DNA from: Chloroflexota bacterium
Lineage (GTDB): Bacteria; Chloroflexota; Anaerolineae; Anaerolineales; Anaerolineaceae
Reading direction: 5' to 3'
Length of the DNA: 33,836 nucleotides
Assembly: GCA_012798065.1 (NCBI GenBank)
Contig: JAAZNW010000009.1
Location: 1-33,836, forward strand
The position numbers and the translations under genes are program-made. How positions within the stretch are numbered: the first letter of the stretch is position 1; each line of letters begins with the position of its first letter. The notes beneath the pieces were generated by a model. The model had not been told where the DNA came from and did not search any database. It worked only from the letters and a program-made list of their open reading frames with translations. Of this stretch, positions 25,416 to 33,836 are shown one piece after another.

Positions 25416-26510
25416 CTATAAGATAAGGGTATAATCGCTGGCTTTCAGGTAGTTTACCAGTTCCTTCACCCGCTGACTTTCCCCTCGCGGGCATATCATC
25501 AGTACATCAGGGGCTTGGATGACGATCATATTCTTCATCCCCATTGTTACCACCGGTCTTTCCGTATCTGTCGATAGGATCAGTGAATCAGCCGTGTCAA
25601 TTCCTTCATATTTAACTCCCAGGATGATATTTCCATTCTCATCGGGTTTAAACACCTCAAAGAACGAATCCCAGGAACCCACGTCGATCCATTCCAGGGT
25701 CGATAAAGGAAGAACCGCTGCCAGCGAGGTCTTTTCCATGATGCCATAATCGATTGTTTCAGGTTGAATCTTCAACCACTTTACCGCAAAAGGCGCAGCC
25801 AGATGGTCGCTCGCGAGAAATGGTTGCAGCGATTGTATGACCGTGTACAGTTCCGGCATGTAACGCTCAAATTCTCCCAGTACCACCTGAGCCTGGCAGA
25901 TGAACATCCCAGAATTCCAGGAGTAGCGTTCCTGCTTGATCAATTCGTTGGCTTTGGATTGATGCGGCTTTTCAATAAACTTCAATACTTCATAGCCCAC
26001 CCTGCCTGAATACACCCCAAGCTCAGCCCCGCGTTCAATGTAGCCATAACCGGTTGCAGGCGAAGCAGGTTTGATGCCCATGGTAACAATATATCCCTGT
26101 TCTGCCAGTTCTGCCGCGGCTTGCAGACAGGCCTGGAATTCTGCTTTATCAGGCATCAGGTGATCCGCAGTTAATACCGCCAGTACCCCGTTAGGGTCTC
26201 TTTCTAAAATTGTCGCGGCAGCCAGGGCGACCACGGCTGCTGTTCCACGCGGTTGTGGTTCAATGAGAAAATTGCTGGTCAGCAGTTCGGGAACCTGCGC
26301 GTGCAGCTGTTCCATCAGGTCAGCAGAAGTGACTACATAGATCTGATTTACCGGTAAATATCCCTGCAGGCGTTCAACCGCCAATTGGAAAAGCGACTTG
26401 CCCTCAAAGATTGGTAGCGTCTGTTTCGGAGAGTCATGGCGGGATAAGGGCCAAAGCCTGGTACCTCCGCCGCCTGCCATGATCACCGCGTAATAATGTT
26501 CTATCTTCAT
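25416..26510 (-). CDS. manC: Mannose-1-phosphate guanylyltransferase
   Basis: YYAVIMAGGGGTRLWPLSRHDSPKQTLPIFEGKSLFQLAVERL; LTADHLM; FIEKPHQSKANELI; YSWNSGMFICQ; DYGIMEKT; WIDVGSWDSFFEV. Confidence 0.93.
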   Translation of the reverse strand: MKIEHYYAVIMAGGGGTRLWPLSRHDSPKQTLPIFEGKSLFQLAVERLQGYLPVNQIYVVTSADLMEQLHAQVPELLTSNFLIEPQPRGTAAVVALAAATILERDPNGVLAVLTADHLMPDKAEFQACLQAAAELAEQGYIVTMGIKPASPATGYGYIERGAELGVYSGRVGYEVLKFIEKPHQSKANELIKQERYSWNSGMFICQAQVVLGEFERYMPELYTVIQSLQPFLASDHLAAPFAVKWLKIQPETIDYGIMEKTSLAAVLPLSTLEWIDVGSWDSFFEVFKPDENGNIILGVKYEGIDTADSLILSTDTERPVVTMGMKNMIVIQAPDVLMICPRGESQRVKELVNYLKASDYTLIL

Positions 26511-27619
26511 TTATTCACCTTGTACAAACCTCGATTTTCGCGCATCGCCACATAATTCATGCCGCCTACCTGGCAAATGAATCCCTTTAACTCCATCATG
26601 GTGAGAGTTGCTGATACATCATGAATCGGCAAGCCCGTCAACTCGCAGAGTTGGTCAATATGCAGCGGTTCTGTCGAGAGGTGCTGCAACAGGTTCTGCT
26701 CCGCCCGGTTCAGCGGGTTAAGTTTTCGCGCCTGCTGCTTTTCTGGTATCTGTTCCAGTTTAAGCACTTCGAGTATTTCAGCCATTTTCAACAACGGCCG
26801 GGCCCCTTGCTCAATCAATTGATTGGTTCCTGCGCTTTGCGGCGCCAGAATACTTCCGGGAACAGCAAAAACATCTCGACCCTGTTCAACGGCAAATTCA
26901 GCAGTGATGAGCGCGCCGCTTTTCTCTCCTGCTTCCACCACTACAGTCGCCAGGGACAAACCCGAAATGATGCGGTTGCGCGGCGGGAAATTCACCCCAT
27001 CTGGTGAGGTGCCCAGGGGATAATCACTGACCAGCGCGCCTTGAGCGATGATCTCGACCGCCAGCTTGCGATGCTCGGGCGGATAGATAACATCCACACC
27101 ACTACCCAACACCGCGATTGTGCGCCCACCCGCCGCAAGCGCAGATTGATGGGCGATCGCATCCACTCCGCGTGCCAACCCGCTGACGACTGTCACGCCA
27201 TTCTGACCCAGGAAGGTGGCAATTTCATTCGCGACCTGCCTTCCATAAGGTGTAACCCGGCGAGTGCCTACCACTGCCACTGCCCAATCATCTTCCACAT
27301 TGATGGAGCCTCTGATGAACAACACAGGAGGAGACTGATCTATTTCTTTTAAGCGGCGGGGATAATCTTGATCATTCCAGGTGATCACCCTGGTGCCGGA
27401 ATGGTGAATCCTTTCCATCACCCGCTCCAGGTCCACCTGAGATTTGACAAGCAAAAAATTCTCTATCACTCGTTGGGGTAAACCGGCAGCCTGCAATCCA
27501 GAAACCGGGGCGAACCAGGCGGTTTCAGCCGAACCAAAGAAATCCAGGACCTGTTTGAATCTAACAGCTCCAATACCCTTGACCAGGTTGAAACCTACCC
27601 AGTATTTGTCCGGCTCCAA
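26507..27619 (-). CDS. dprA: DNA-processing protein DprA (Smf)
   Basis: AVVGTRRVTPYGRQVANEIATFLGQNGVTVVSGLARGVDAIAHQSALAAGGRTIAVLGSGVDVIYPPEHRKL; GTSPDGVNFPPRNRIISGLSLATVVVEAGEKSGALITAEFAVEQGRDVFAVPG. Confidence 0.97.
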   Translation of the reverse strand: MEPDKYWVGFNLVKGIGAVRFKQVLDFFGSAETAWFAPVSGLQAAGLPQRVIENFLLVKSQVDLERVMERIHHSGTRVITWNDQDYPRRLKEIDQSPPVLFIRGSINVEDDWAVAVVGTRRVTPYGRQVANEIATFLGQNGVTVVSGLARGVDAIAHQSALAAGGRTIAVLGSGVDVIYPPEHRKLAVEIIAQGALVSDYPLGTSPDGVNFPPRNRIISGLSLATVVVEAGEKSGALITAEFAVEQGRDVFAVPGSILAPQSAGTNQLIEQGARPLLKMAEILEVLKLEQIPEKQQARKLNPLNRAEQNLLQHLSTEPLHIDQLCELTGLPIHDVSATLTMMELKGFICQVGGMNYVAMRENRGLYKVNK

Positions 27620-27628
27620 CTCAGCCTC

Positions 27629-28189
27629 CTATAACCACTCCTGCTGGCGTACGATCATGCGGCCCATCTCTTTGTCAATTTCCAGGATTACCGATTTTAT
27701 TGCCGGCACCAAGGTCTCGGTGCCTTTATCATTTTTTACCACATAAACATCATTTGCGCCTGTAACCAGAATTTCGTCGACTACTCCTATAAGGTCATGC
27801 GTTTCAGTAAAGACCTTCATACCGATAATCTCGTGATGATAGTACCGTCCCGCCGGCAGTGGAGCAGCCTGTTTCGCTTCGATGAACACCCACTGGTTAC
27901 GAAATCCCTCAACCTCCTGGCAATCCTGGTAGCCGGCAAAACTGATCAACCATAGCTTATCAGCCGCACGGATATTCTCAACCTTCACTTCCGTCTTTTC
28001 ATCGCCAATCAAAATCGTTACACCAGTGCGGATTCTTTCAGGGTGTTCTGTGGTCAGTTCAAGCCATAGTTCTCCCTTTACCCCGTGTGGGCGGCGAAGC
28101 TTGCCAATCATCAAGTAGACAGGCTCGCCGGGTTGAGGCGAGCCTGGTTGTGTCTTTAATTGAGGACCCGTTGACTTGCGATTGGTCAT
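27629..28189 (-). CDS. rimM: Ribosome maturation factor RimM
   Basis: YLMIGKLRRPHGVKGELWLELTTEHPERI; PAGRYYHHEIIGMKVFTE; position in the ffh-rpsP-khpA-rimM cluster. Confidence 0.95.
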   Translation of the reverse strand: MTNRKSTGPQLKTQPGSPQPGEPVYLMIGKLRRPHGVKGELWLELTTEHPERIRTGVTILIGDEKTEVKVENIRAADKLWLISFAGYQDCQEVEGFRNQWVFIEAKQAAPLPAGRYYHHEIIGMKVFTETHDLIGVVDEILVTGANDVYVVKNDKGTETLVPAIKSVILEIDKEMGRMIVRQQEWL

Positions 28190-28485
28190 CTCGGTTCAGC
28201 GACGTCCAGGTTGACCTGTTTGCCTTCACGGGCTGCGGCAACGCGTAATAACACCCGTATGGCGTTGGCAATTTTGCCGCCTTTGCCGATGACCCGGCCC
28301 ATGTCTTCCCTGGCAACGTGCAGCTCCAGGTTTTCCCGTCCTCCTGAGCGGTATTCAGTGACGACCACCTGGGAAGGATCATCTACAAGAGAAAGCGCGA
28401 TGTATTCCACCAGCTCTTTGATGTGACTTTCCTGGTTGACATTGCGCGAATAGCGTTGTGTGGGTCTGTTGGTTGGCTGCATCAT
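28186..28485 (-). CDS. khpA: KH-domain RNA-binding protein (KhpA-like)
   Basis: IKELVEYIALSLVDDPSQVVV...LHVAREDMGRVIGKGGKIANAIRVLLRVAAAREGKQVNLDV; GxxG loop GKGG; ribosomal context. Confidence 0.92.
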   Translation of the reverse strand: MMQPTNRPTQRYSRNVNQESHIKELVEYIALSLVDDPSQVVVTEYRSGGRENLELHVAREDMGRVIGKGGKIANAIRVLLRVAAAREGKQVNLDVAEPR

Positions 28486-28493
28486 GATCCTGT

Positions 28494-28829
28494 TCAGGCT
28501 TTAATCTTGGCGTTCCGCTCTTCTGTCGCTTTTTTGGCTTCTGCCAGAAGGGTCTCGAGAGATTCTCCTTTTTTAAATCTTTCATAACGTTCCAGCACAC
28601 CAACGATTTTAAAGAGCTTTAAGACCGAATCACTGGGGAGGGCGCCATTTTTCATCCACTCGTACACCCGATCTTCCTGAACTTCGAAAGTGAAGGGGTC
28701 AGTCGTAGGAATGTAGTGCCCGATGATTTCAAGGAAACGACCGTCCCGCGGGCTTTCTTTATCTGCCACGATGATGCGGTAGCTGGGCTGGTGCCTTTGA
28801 CCTGTCCTGCGTAAACGAATTCTTACCAT
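28494..28829 (-). CDS. rpsP: 30S ribosomal protein S16
   Basis: MVRIRLRRTGQRHQPSYRIIVADKESPRDGRFLEIIGHYIPTTDP. Confidence 0.97.
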   Translation of the reverse strand: MVRIRLRRTGQRHQPSYRIIVADKESPRDGRFLEIIGHYIPTTDPFTFEVQEDRVYEWMKNGALPSDSVLKLFKIVGVLERYERFKKGESLETLLAEAKKATEERNAKIKA

Positions 28830-28936
28830 TTGCTTATCTCCTGTTTCTCAAAAAATGATCAAATATGATGTGAATCCAAAAATTCCGCTTTGGCGAGGGG
28901 CGCTGAAGGAAGCGCTTACCGCTGTTTCATTTTTGA

Positions 28937-30259
28937 TCACTTGAACAATCGGGAAAGTCCCTTCCCGCCTGTTTTTTGCATCGTCTTCATCAACCGCTGC
29001 ACATCCCTAAACTGTTTGATCAGACGGTTCACTTCCATCACGTTTGTCCCTGATCCACTGGCAATTCGCCGGCGGCGAGAGGCGTTCAACAGGTCGGGGT
29101 CCCGTTTTTCCTGTTTGGTCATCGAAGCGATAATGGCCTCGGTGCGTTTCAAGTTTCTCTCGGTTTCTTCTGGTGGGATATTCCGCGAAGCCTGCCCTAA
29201 CCCGCCGGGCAGCATATCCATCACCTGAGAGATCGGACCCATCTTGCGCAGTTGCTTCAATTGGTCAGCAAAATCTTCAAGATTGAACTGACCTTTGAGA
29301 ACCCGTTCTGCCTGCTCTTTTTGGGTTTTCTCGTCGAAAGCGGCTTCCGCTTTCTCAATTAACCCAATCATATCACCCATTCCCAGAATTCGTGACGCCA
29401 ATCTGGCGGGATCAAACACTTCCACCGCGTCGATGCCTTCGCCTGTTCCCAGGAATTTGATCGGCACCCCTGTGACCTTGCGAACGGAAATCGCTGCGCC
29501 CCCACGCGCGTCTCCATCAATCTTGGTGAAGACCAGCCCGGTAATATTTACCGTATCGCGAAAGCCTTCAGCCACATGCAGCGCTTCCTGTCCGATCATC
29601 GCATCAACAACCAGCAGGGTTTCTACCAGTCTGACTTTTTTGGCAATGGATTGTAATTCGTCCATTAATGTCTGGTCTAGCTGCGAGCGTCCGGCAGTAT
29701 CAATAATGACGACAGAATATCCGCCTTTTTGCGCCTTATCAAAGGCGTGCGCAGCCAGCGCAGGTGGCTTGAGAGTTGAATCCGCGACAACTTCGACGCC
29801 AATTTTCTCGCCCAGGGTTTGAAGTTGTTTCACCGCCGCCGGGCGGTAAGGATCGCCTGCCACCAACAATACCCGCTCTCCATCCGAGCGCAGCCTTTTC
29901 GCCAATTTGGCAGCGGCTGTGGTTTTGCCTGATCCCTGCAAACCAACCAGCATGATGGCGTAAGGTTTCACCCCGCTGAGGTTCAACCGGGCAGGTTCAC
30001 CCAGCGTATGGATCAATTCCTCATGCACGATTTTTATGACCTGTTGCGCGGGGTTGAGTGCCTTACTTACCTCGGCGCCAATCGCCCGTTCTCGCACACG
30101 GGTGGTGAAGTCCTTTACTACCGTGTAGTTAACGTCCGCCTCAAGGAGCGCCAGACGCACCTCGCGCATCATTGCATCCACATCAGCAGCAGAAAGTTTG
30201 CCTTTTCGCCGCAGCTGGGTGAATATTTGGTTGAGCCTGCCGGTCAGATTTTCAAACAA
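28937..30259 (-). CDS. ffh: Signal recognition particle protein Ffh (TTG start)
   Basis: FENLTGRLNQIFTQLRRKGKLSAADVDAMMREVRLALLEADVNYTVVKDF; LVGLQGSGKTTAAAKLAKRL; IIDTAGRSQLD; TKIDGDARGGAAIS; M-domain GSGTNVMEVNRLIKQF. Confidence 0.97.
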   Translation of the reverse strand: MFENLTGRLNQIFTQLRRKGKLSAADVDAMMREVRLALLEADVNYTVVKDFTTRVRERAIGAEVSKALNPAQQVIKIVHEELIHTLGEPARLNLSGVKPYAIMLVGLQGSGKTTAAAKLAKRLRSDGERVLLVAGDPYRPAAVKQLQTLGEKIGVEVVADSTLKPPALAAHAFDKAQKGGYSVVIIDTAGRSQLDQTLMDELQSIAKKVRLVETLLVVDAMIGQEALHVAEGFRDTVNITGLVFTKIDGDARGGAAISVRKVTGVPIKFLGTGEGIDAVEVFDPARLASRILGMGDMIGLIEKAEAAFDEKTQKEQAERVLKGQFNLEDFADQLKQLRKMGPISQVMDMLPGGLGQASRNIPPEETERNLKRTEAIIASMTKQEKRDPDLLNASRRRRIASGSGTNVMEVNRLIKQFRDVQRLMKTMQKTGGKGLSRLFK

Positions 30260-30440
30260 TCGAATACGCCCTGGTCGTCCACCCGTCCCATGATGGAAAT
30301 TCAGCAGGGATTTTAGTCTTGAAGCACCTATTGGTCAAGATGCACTTCTTCGAAAAACCACCCCATTTGCGTGCATCGGTTTTTTCGTTGCGGGGTTATA
30401 TACGGCAAAGAACCAAGGACGAGTAATTGGAGGTATTTTC

Positions 30441-31301
30441 ATGAATAAAGTGATGGTCGTTACAGACAGCACCGCCAATATTCCCCCCGAATTATGGGAT
30501 GGCAACCCGATTGTATCCGTTCCCTTACAGGTGATCTGGGGAAACGAAATCCTTCGGGATGGCGTTGATATCCAGGCGAAGGAATTTTATGAACGTTTGG
30601 CTGTTGCGGATGTCATGCCGTCGACCTCGCAGGTTACCCCTGAAGAATTTAAAGCGATGTACGGCAGGCTGATAGAATAAGGATATGACATCCTCAGTAT
30701 CCATATCTCCAGCAAACTCTCTGGCACACTCGATTCAGCCATTCAGGCGAAGAATGCTTTTTCGGGCGCTAGAATAGAACTGGTCGACTCCCTCAGCACC
30801 AGCATGGCCATGGGGTTCCAGGTGCTCAGCGCTGCCCGCATGGCAGGGATTGGCGCCACCCTCGAAGAATGCAAGGCAGTTGCGGAAAAAGCAAAAGCCA
30901 ATACAGGTGTGTACTTTGTATTGAACACGCTGGAATTCCTCCATCGCGGCGGGCGCATTGGCGGCGCGCAAGCTTTTTTGGGCACTATGTTGAACATGAA
31001 ACCCATCCTCGAACTGCGCGATGGGCGGATTGAAGCGGTTGAACGCGTCAGGACCATTGGTAAAGCCACTGAGCGCCTGCTTGATCTGGTTGAACAACGG
31101 GTCGGAACAGCACAGGGTCCGGTGCGTTTATGCGTGGTTCATGCCAACGCTGAAAAAGAAGGCCAGGCGCTGTTAGAAAGAGCAATCAAACGTTTCCCCT
31201 CCAGCCTGGTCACAGACGCAGTGTTGAGCACCGTCTCGCCAGTGCTGGGAACCCATGCTGGGCCTGGCGCTTTGGGCGTGGCTTTCATGCACAGCATGTA
31301 G
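30441..31301 (+). pseudogene. degV: DegV family protein (fatty-acid-binding) with internal in-frame TAA at 30678-30680
   Basis: Frame-conserved parts: VMVVTDSTANIPPELWDGNPIVSVPLQVIWGNEILRDGVDI...MYGRLIE*GYDILSIHISSKLSGTLDSAIQAKNAFSGARIELVDSLSTSMAMGFQVLSAARMA...FVLNTLEFLHRGGRIGGAQAFLGTMLNMKPIL. Same frame on both sides of one stop. Confidence 0.85.
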
Positions 31302-31322
31302 CCCGCTTTACACATACTTAAC

Positions 31323-31352
31323 AACCTCCCATCGGCAACGGGAGGTTTTTTT
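31323..31352 (+). terminator. Intrinsic terminator downstream of degV
   Basis: AACCTCCC - ATCGGCAAC - GGGAGGTT followed by a T tract. Confidence 0.85.
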
Positions 31353-31397
31353 ATGATATGCCGCTCTGGTAAAATTAAAAAGAGGAGCCCTGAAAAG

Positions 31398-32717
31398 ATG
31401 AGGAATTATCCTGAAATTGGTGTCCAAGTTCCAGAAATTTACCTGCCGGTGGAAAAAATTGATCTAACGAAGTGGGCCGTGATCGCCTGTGATCAATATA
31501 CTTCACAACCTGAATACTGGGAACAGGTCGCGAAAAACGTAGGTGATTGCCCTTCAACTTTTCACCTTATTTTGCCTGAAGTCTATCTCGGCACCGACAA
31601 AGAAACAGAACGCGTTCAAAGTACGCATGCGAAAATGCAACAATACCTCAGCGATGGCTTGTTAAGACCTCAACAAAATATCATCTACGTTGAGCGTACC
31701 ATCGGGGTAAAAACGCGGCGCGGGTTAATGCTGGCCCTGGACCTGGAGCATTACGATTTCTCGAAAGGTTCTCAAAGTTTGATCCGTGCCACTGAAGGCA
31801 CGATCCTTGACCGTCTTCCTCCTCGTATCCGTATCCGCAAGAACGCCCCCCTGGAGCTGCCGCACATCGTCGTTCTCATTGATGACCCAGAAGACAGGGT
31901 CATCGGTCCTGTCGTCCAGGCCAGCCAGCGTTTACCGCTGGCTTATGATTTTGATCTGATGCAGCGCGGCGGGCATTTACGCAGCAGGCTGGTAAATGAT
32001 TCCGCGCTGGAAAAATCAATCATCCAAAACCTCGCCGCGCTGGCTAATCCACAGACCTTTTACGCGAAATACCGGGTTTCTCCCGATAAAGGCGTATTGT
32101 TGTTCGCTGTAGGTGATGGCAACCACTCCCTGGCAACCGCAAAAGCGATTTGGGAAGAGCTGAAAAGCAGCGTAAGCATGGACCACCCTGCGCGCTTCGC
32201 CCTTGTGGAGGTGGAAAATATCCATGACGCCGGGCTGGCATTCGAGCCGATTCACCGCGTGCTTTTCAACAGTAAAGTCAATCTCGAACAAGTCCTTAAG
32301 GGCATATATGATGGGGCGCTAACATTGGAACCAGTAAGTTCTTTTACCGAATTGACCACAAAGGTAAAAAAACCCTCGGTTGAATGCCAGCGGTTTGGTT
32401 TGGTCTCAACGCGGGGACTTGTGGCCGGTAGTATCACCAGCCCTACCGCTAACCTGGTGGTGGGTACGCTGCAGACCATCTTGGATCAGCTCGTTGCGGA
32501 TGGATCCGTTGCCAGTATTGACTATGTGCATGGAGATGAAGCCCTTTGCGAGTTGGGGATGAAACCCGCCAACACAGGCATTTACTTACCGGGAATGTCA
32601 AAAGATGAACTGTTCCGCACAGTGATGCTTGATGGCGCGCTGCCGAGGAAAACCTTTTCTATGGGTGAAGCACACGAAAAACGTTTTTACATGGAATCGC
32701 GGAAAATCACCATCTAA
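31398..32717 (+). CDS. DUF1015 family protein (preferred ATG 31398; ORF track gives 31353)
   Basis: KWAVIACDQYTSQPEYWEQVAKNVGDCPSTFHLILPEVYL; FAVGDGNHSLATAKAIWEEL; FEPIHRVLF; AGAGGAG SD ~10 nt upstream of ATG 31398, whereas 31353 lies at the terminator. Confidence 0.85.
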   Translation: MRNYPEIGVQVPEIYLPVEKIDLTKWAVIACDQYTSQPEYWEQVAKNVGDCPSTFHLILPEVYLGTDKETERVQSTHAKMQQYLSDGLLRPQQNIIYVERTIGVKTRRGLMLALDLEHYDFSKGSQSLIRATEGTILDRLPPRIRIRKNAPLELPHIVVLIDDPEDRVIGPVVQASQRLPLAYDFDLMQRGGHLRSRLVNDSALEKSIIQNLAALANPQTFYAKYRVSPDKGVLLFAVGDGNHSLATAKAIWEELKSSVSMDHPARFALVEVENIHDAGLAFEPIHRVLFNSKVNLEQVLKGIYDGALTLEPVSSFTELTTKVKKPSVECQRFGLVSTRGLVAGSITSPTANLVVGTLQTILDQLVADGSVASIDYVHGDEALCELGMKPANTGIYLPGMSKDELFRTVMLDGALPRKTFSMGEAHEKRFYMESRKITI

Positions 32718-32721
32718 ATGG

Positions 32722-33066
32722 ATGAGGCTGATGAATACCACCCACAACTCCCCAAAGGTGACAGCGCCGCCACAAATCGATCGTCTTCAGGCAAAATTAC
32801 TCCCAGATAATCAACGCGTGCGTGTCACACTGGTTTTAAATAACGTAGAATGTCGCCCTACTCTTGAACTCAGCTTGCTTGACGAAAAGCAAATGGAGAT
32901 CGCGCGTTCGACTATCATCGGCACTTTCAACACGCTGGTTTCCTTTACCTTGCACCTGGGTCAACACAGCCCCAACGATCGTTTATTTTTACAGGCGGTT
33001 GTCTTCCTCAACGACAACGAGTTTTCGGACTCAAAAAAGGTACCAGTAGAAGTGGGCTCCCGGTAG
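32722..33066 (+). CDS. Small hypothetical protein (start 32722 or 32731)
   Basis: Open frame directly after the DUF1015 stop: MRLMNTTHNSPKVTAPPQIDRLQAKLLPDNQRVRVTLVLNNVECRPTLELSLLDEKQMEIARSTIIGTFN... Alternating hydrophobic pattern suggests beta structure. Confidence 0.6.
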   Translation: MRLMNTTHNSPKVTAPPQIDRLQAKLLPDNQRVRVTLVLNNVECRPTLELSLLDEKQMEIARSTIIGTFNTLVSFTLHLGQHSPNDRLFLQAVVFLNDNEFSDSKKVPVEVGSR

Positions 33067-33069
33067 CGG

Positions 33070-33836
33070 ATGAATATGAAAAAGCAGCGCGCTGTCATCC
33101 TTTGCCTGACCCTAAGTTTCGTGCTGGTAGCCATGGGTTGTTCAAGTTCCTTTCTTCAGCCACCTACCCCAACACCGGTCATGACAACGCTAACCTTTCA
33201 CGCCACAACAACTCCCTCCCCTTCCCGCACAGCCACACAAAATTCAACCCCTGCTTACACTGCCACGCTGCAGCCCGTGATAAAAGCCTGTTCGCCGCTG
33301 AAAGGCATTGAGCTCAGTGATTTGCATAAAATTATGTCTCAAGGTTTCACCCCTCCTGCCCCATATAAAGATGATGGACACCCCGCGATCGACCTGGCCT
33401 TTTTCACTTTTAAAGAACTGCCATCGATGATTGGGCACCCGGTGCAATCCATCCTTCCCGGTATCGTCAACATGGTAATCGTTGATCGCTTCCCGTATGG
33501 AAATGCTGTTCTCATCGAAACACCACTCGACGTGTTATCCGCTGAATGGGTAAGCGCTTTGCCTATCCCTACCGCGATACCACAGGAAAATTTGGATCTT
33601 GTGCGCCCATGTGATTCAGACCCATTGTTCGCGGACATGACACCGATTGAATGGGATGGGAGCCGCAAATCAGTATACGTGCTCTACGCGCACCTGTTGG
33701 AAAAGCCACCCGTGCGAGCCGGAGACGTGGTCAATTGCGGGCAAGTGATCGGCGCTGCTGGCAATACCGGCAACTCGGCAGCAGAGCATCTTCATCTTGA
33801 AGCGAGGGTCGGGCCAGCAGGTGCACAATTTGGAAC
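33070..33836 (+). CDS. Putative lipoprotein M23/LytM-type metallopeptidase, C-terminus truncated by window edge
   Basis: Hand translation: MNMKKQRAVILCLTLSFVLVAMGCSSSFLQPPTPTP... Thr/Pro linker ...DDGHPAIDLAFF (HxxxD), VYVLYAHL, GDVVNCGQVIGAAGNTGNSAAEHLHLEARV (HxH). Absent from the ORF track because it runs off the end. Confidence 0.85.
   Translation, partial: MNMKKQRAVILCLTLSFVLVAMGCSSSFLQPPTPTPVMTTLTFHATTTPSPSRTATQNSTPAYTATLQPVIKACSPLKGIELSDLHKIMSQGFTPPAPYKDDGHPAIDLAFFTFKELPSMIGHPVQSILPGIVNMVIVDRFPYGNAVLIETPLDVLSAEWVSALPIPTAIPQENLDLVRPCDSDPLFADMTPIEWDGSRKSVYVLYAHLLEKPPVRAGDVVNCGQVIGAAGNTGNSAAEHLHLEARVGPAGAQFG

Noticed and set aside
29295-29822. 175-aa plus ORF opposite ffh
   Set aside because: Antisense to strongly conserved ffh; Ser/Thr-rich shadow.
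30678-30680. Selenocysteine or pyrrolysine recoding of the degV stop
   Set aside because: The codon is TAA, not TGA or TAG, and the aligned DegV position is not expected to be a catalytic Cys/Sec site; mutation or error is simpler.
30735-31097. Minus-strand ORFs within degV
   Set aside because: Antisense to the conserved DegV frame, which continues past the TAA.
1-33836. CRISPR arrays, tRNA/rRNA genes, insertion sequences, phage genes
   Set aside because: No direct-repeat arrays, tRNA cloverleaf-like segments, transposase or phage motifs were noticed; a formal scan (tRNAscan, Infernal, ISfinder) was not possible.

Overview
The window is a gene-dense bacterial chromosomal segment. Gene content (Chlor_Arch_YYY/DUF2298 proteins, mevalonate kinase plus isopentenyl phosphate kinase, Thr/Pro-rich lipoprotein linker) suggests Chloroflexota, probably Anaerolineae-like; this is an inference. 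On the minus strand, about 17.3 kb appears to be one tightly packed gene string: tlyA, lepA, an AglD/LPG-synthase-TM-like membrane protein, a CDP-paratose-2-epimerase-like SDR, a GT4 glycosyltransferase, a 1762-aa GT39+DUF2298 fusion, an 857-aa DUF2298 protein, a 561-aa Agl23/GT39-like membrane protein, cmk, and an edge-truncated secernin/C69-like peptidase. On the plus strand from 17.4 kb: UbiA-type (decaprenyl-phosphate phosphoribosyltransferase-like), mevalonate kinase, isopentenyl phosphate kinase, dGTPase and greA, ending in a perfect hairpin terminator. Then on the minus strand: ffh, rpsP, khpA, rimM, dprA, mannose-1-phosphate guanylyltransferase, topA and a 437-aa orphan membrane protein. 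Finally on the plus strand: a degV gene interrupted by an in-frame TAA, a DUF1015 protein, a small hypothetical protein and an edge-truncated M23 lipoprotein peptidase. The strongest candidate for a poorly described system is the paired/fused DUF2298 + Agl23/GT39 locus with its sugar- and lipid-carrier neighbours. No tRNA, rRNA, CRISPR array or mobile element was seen.
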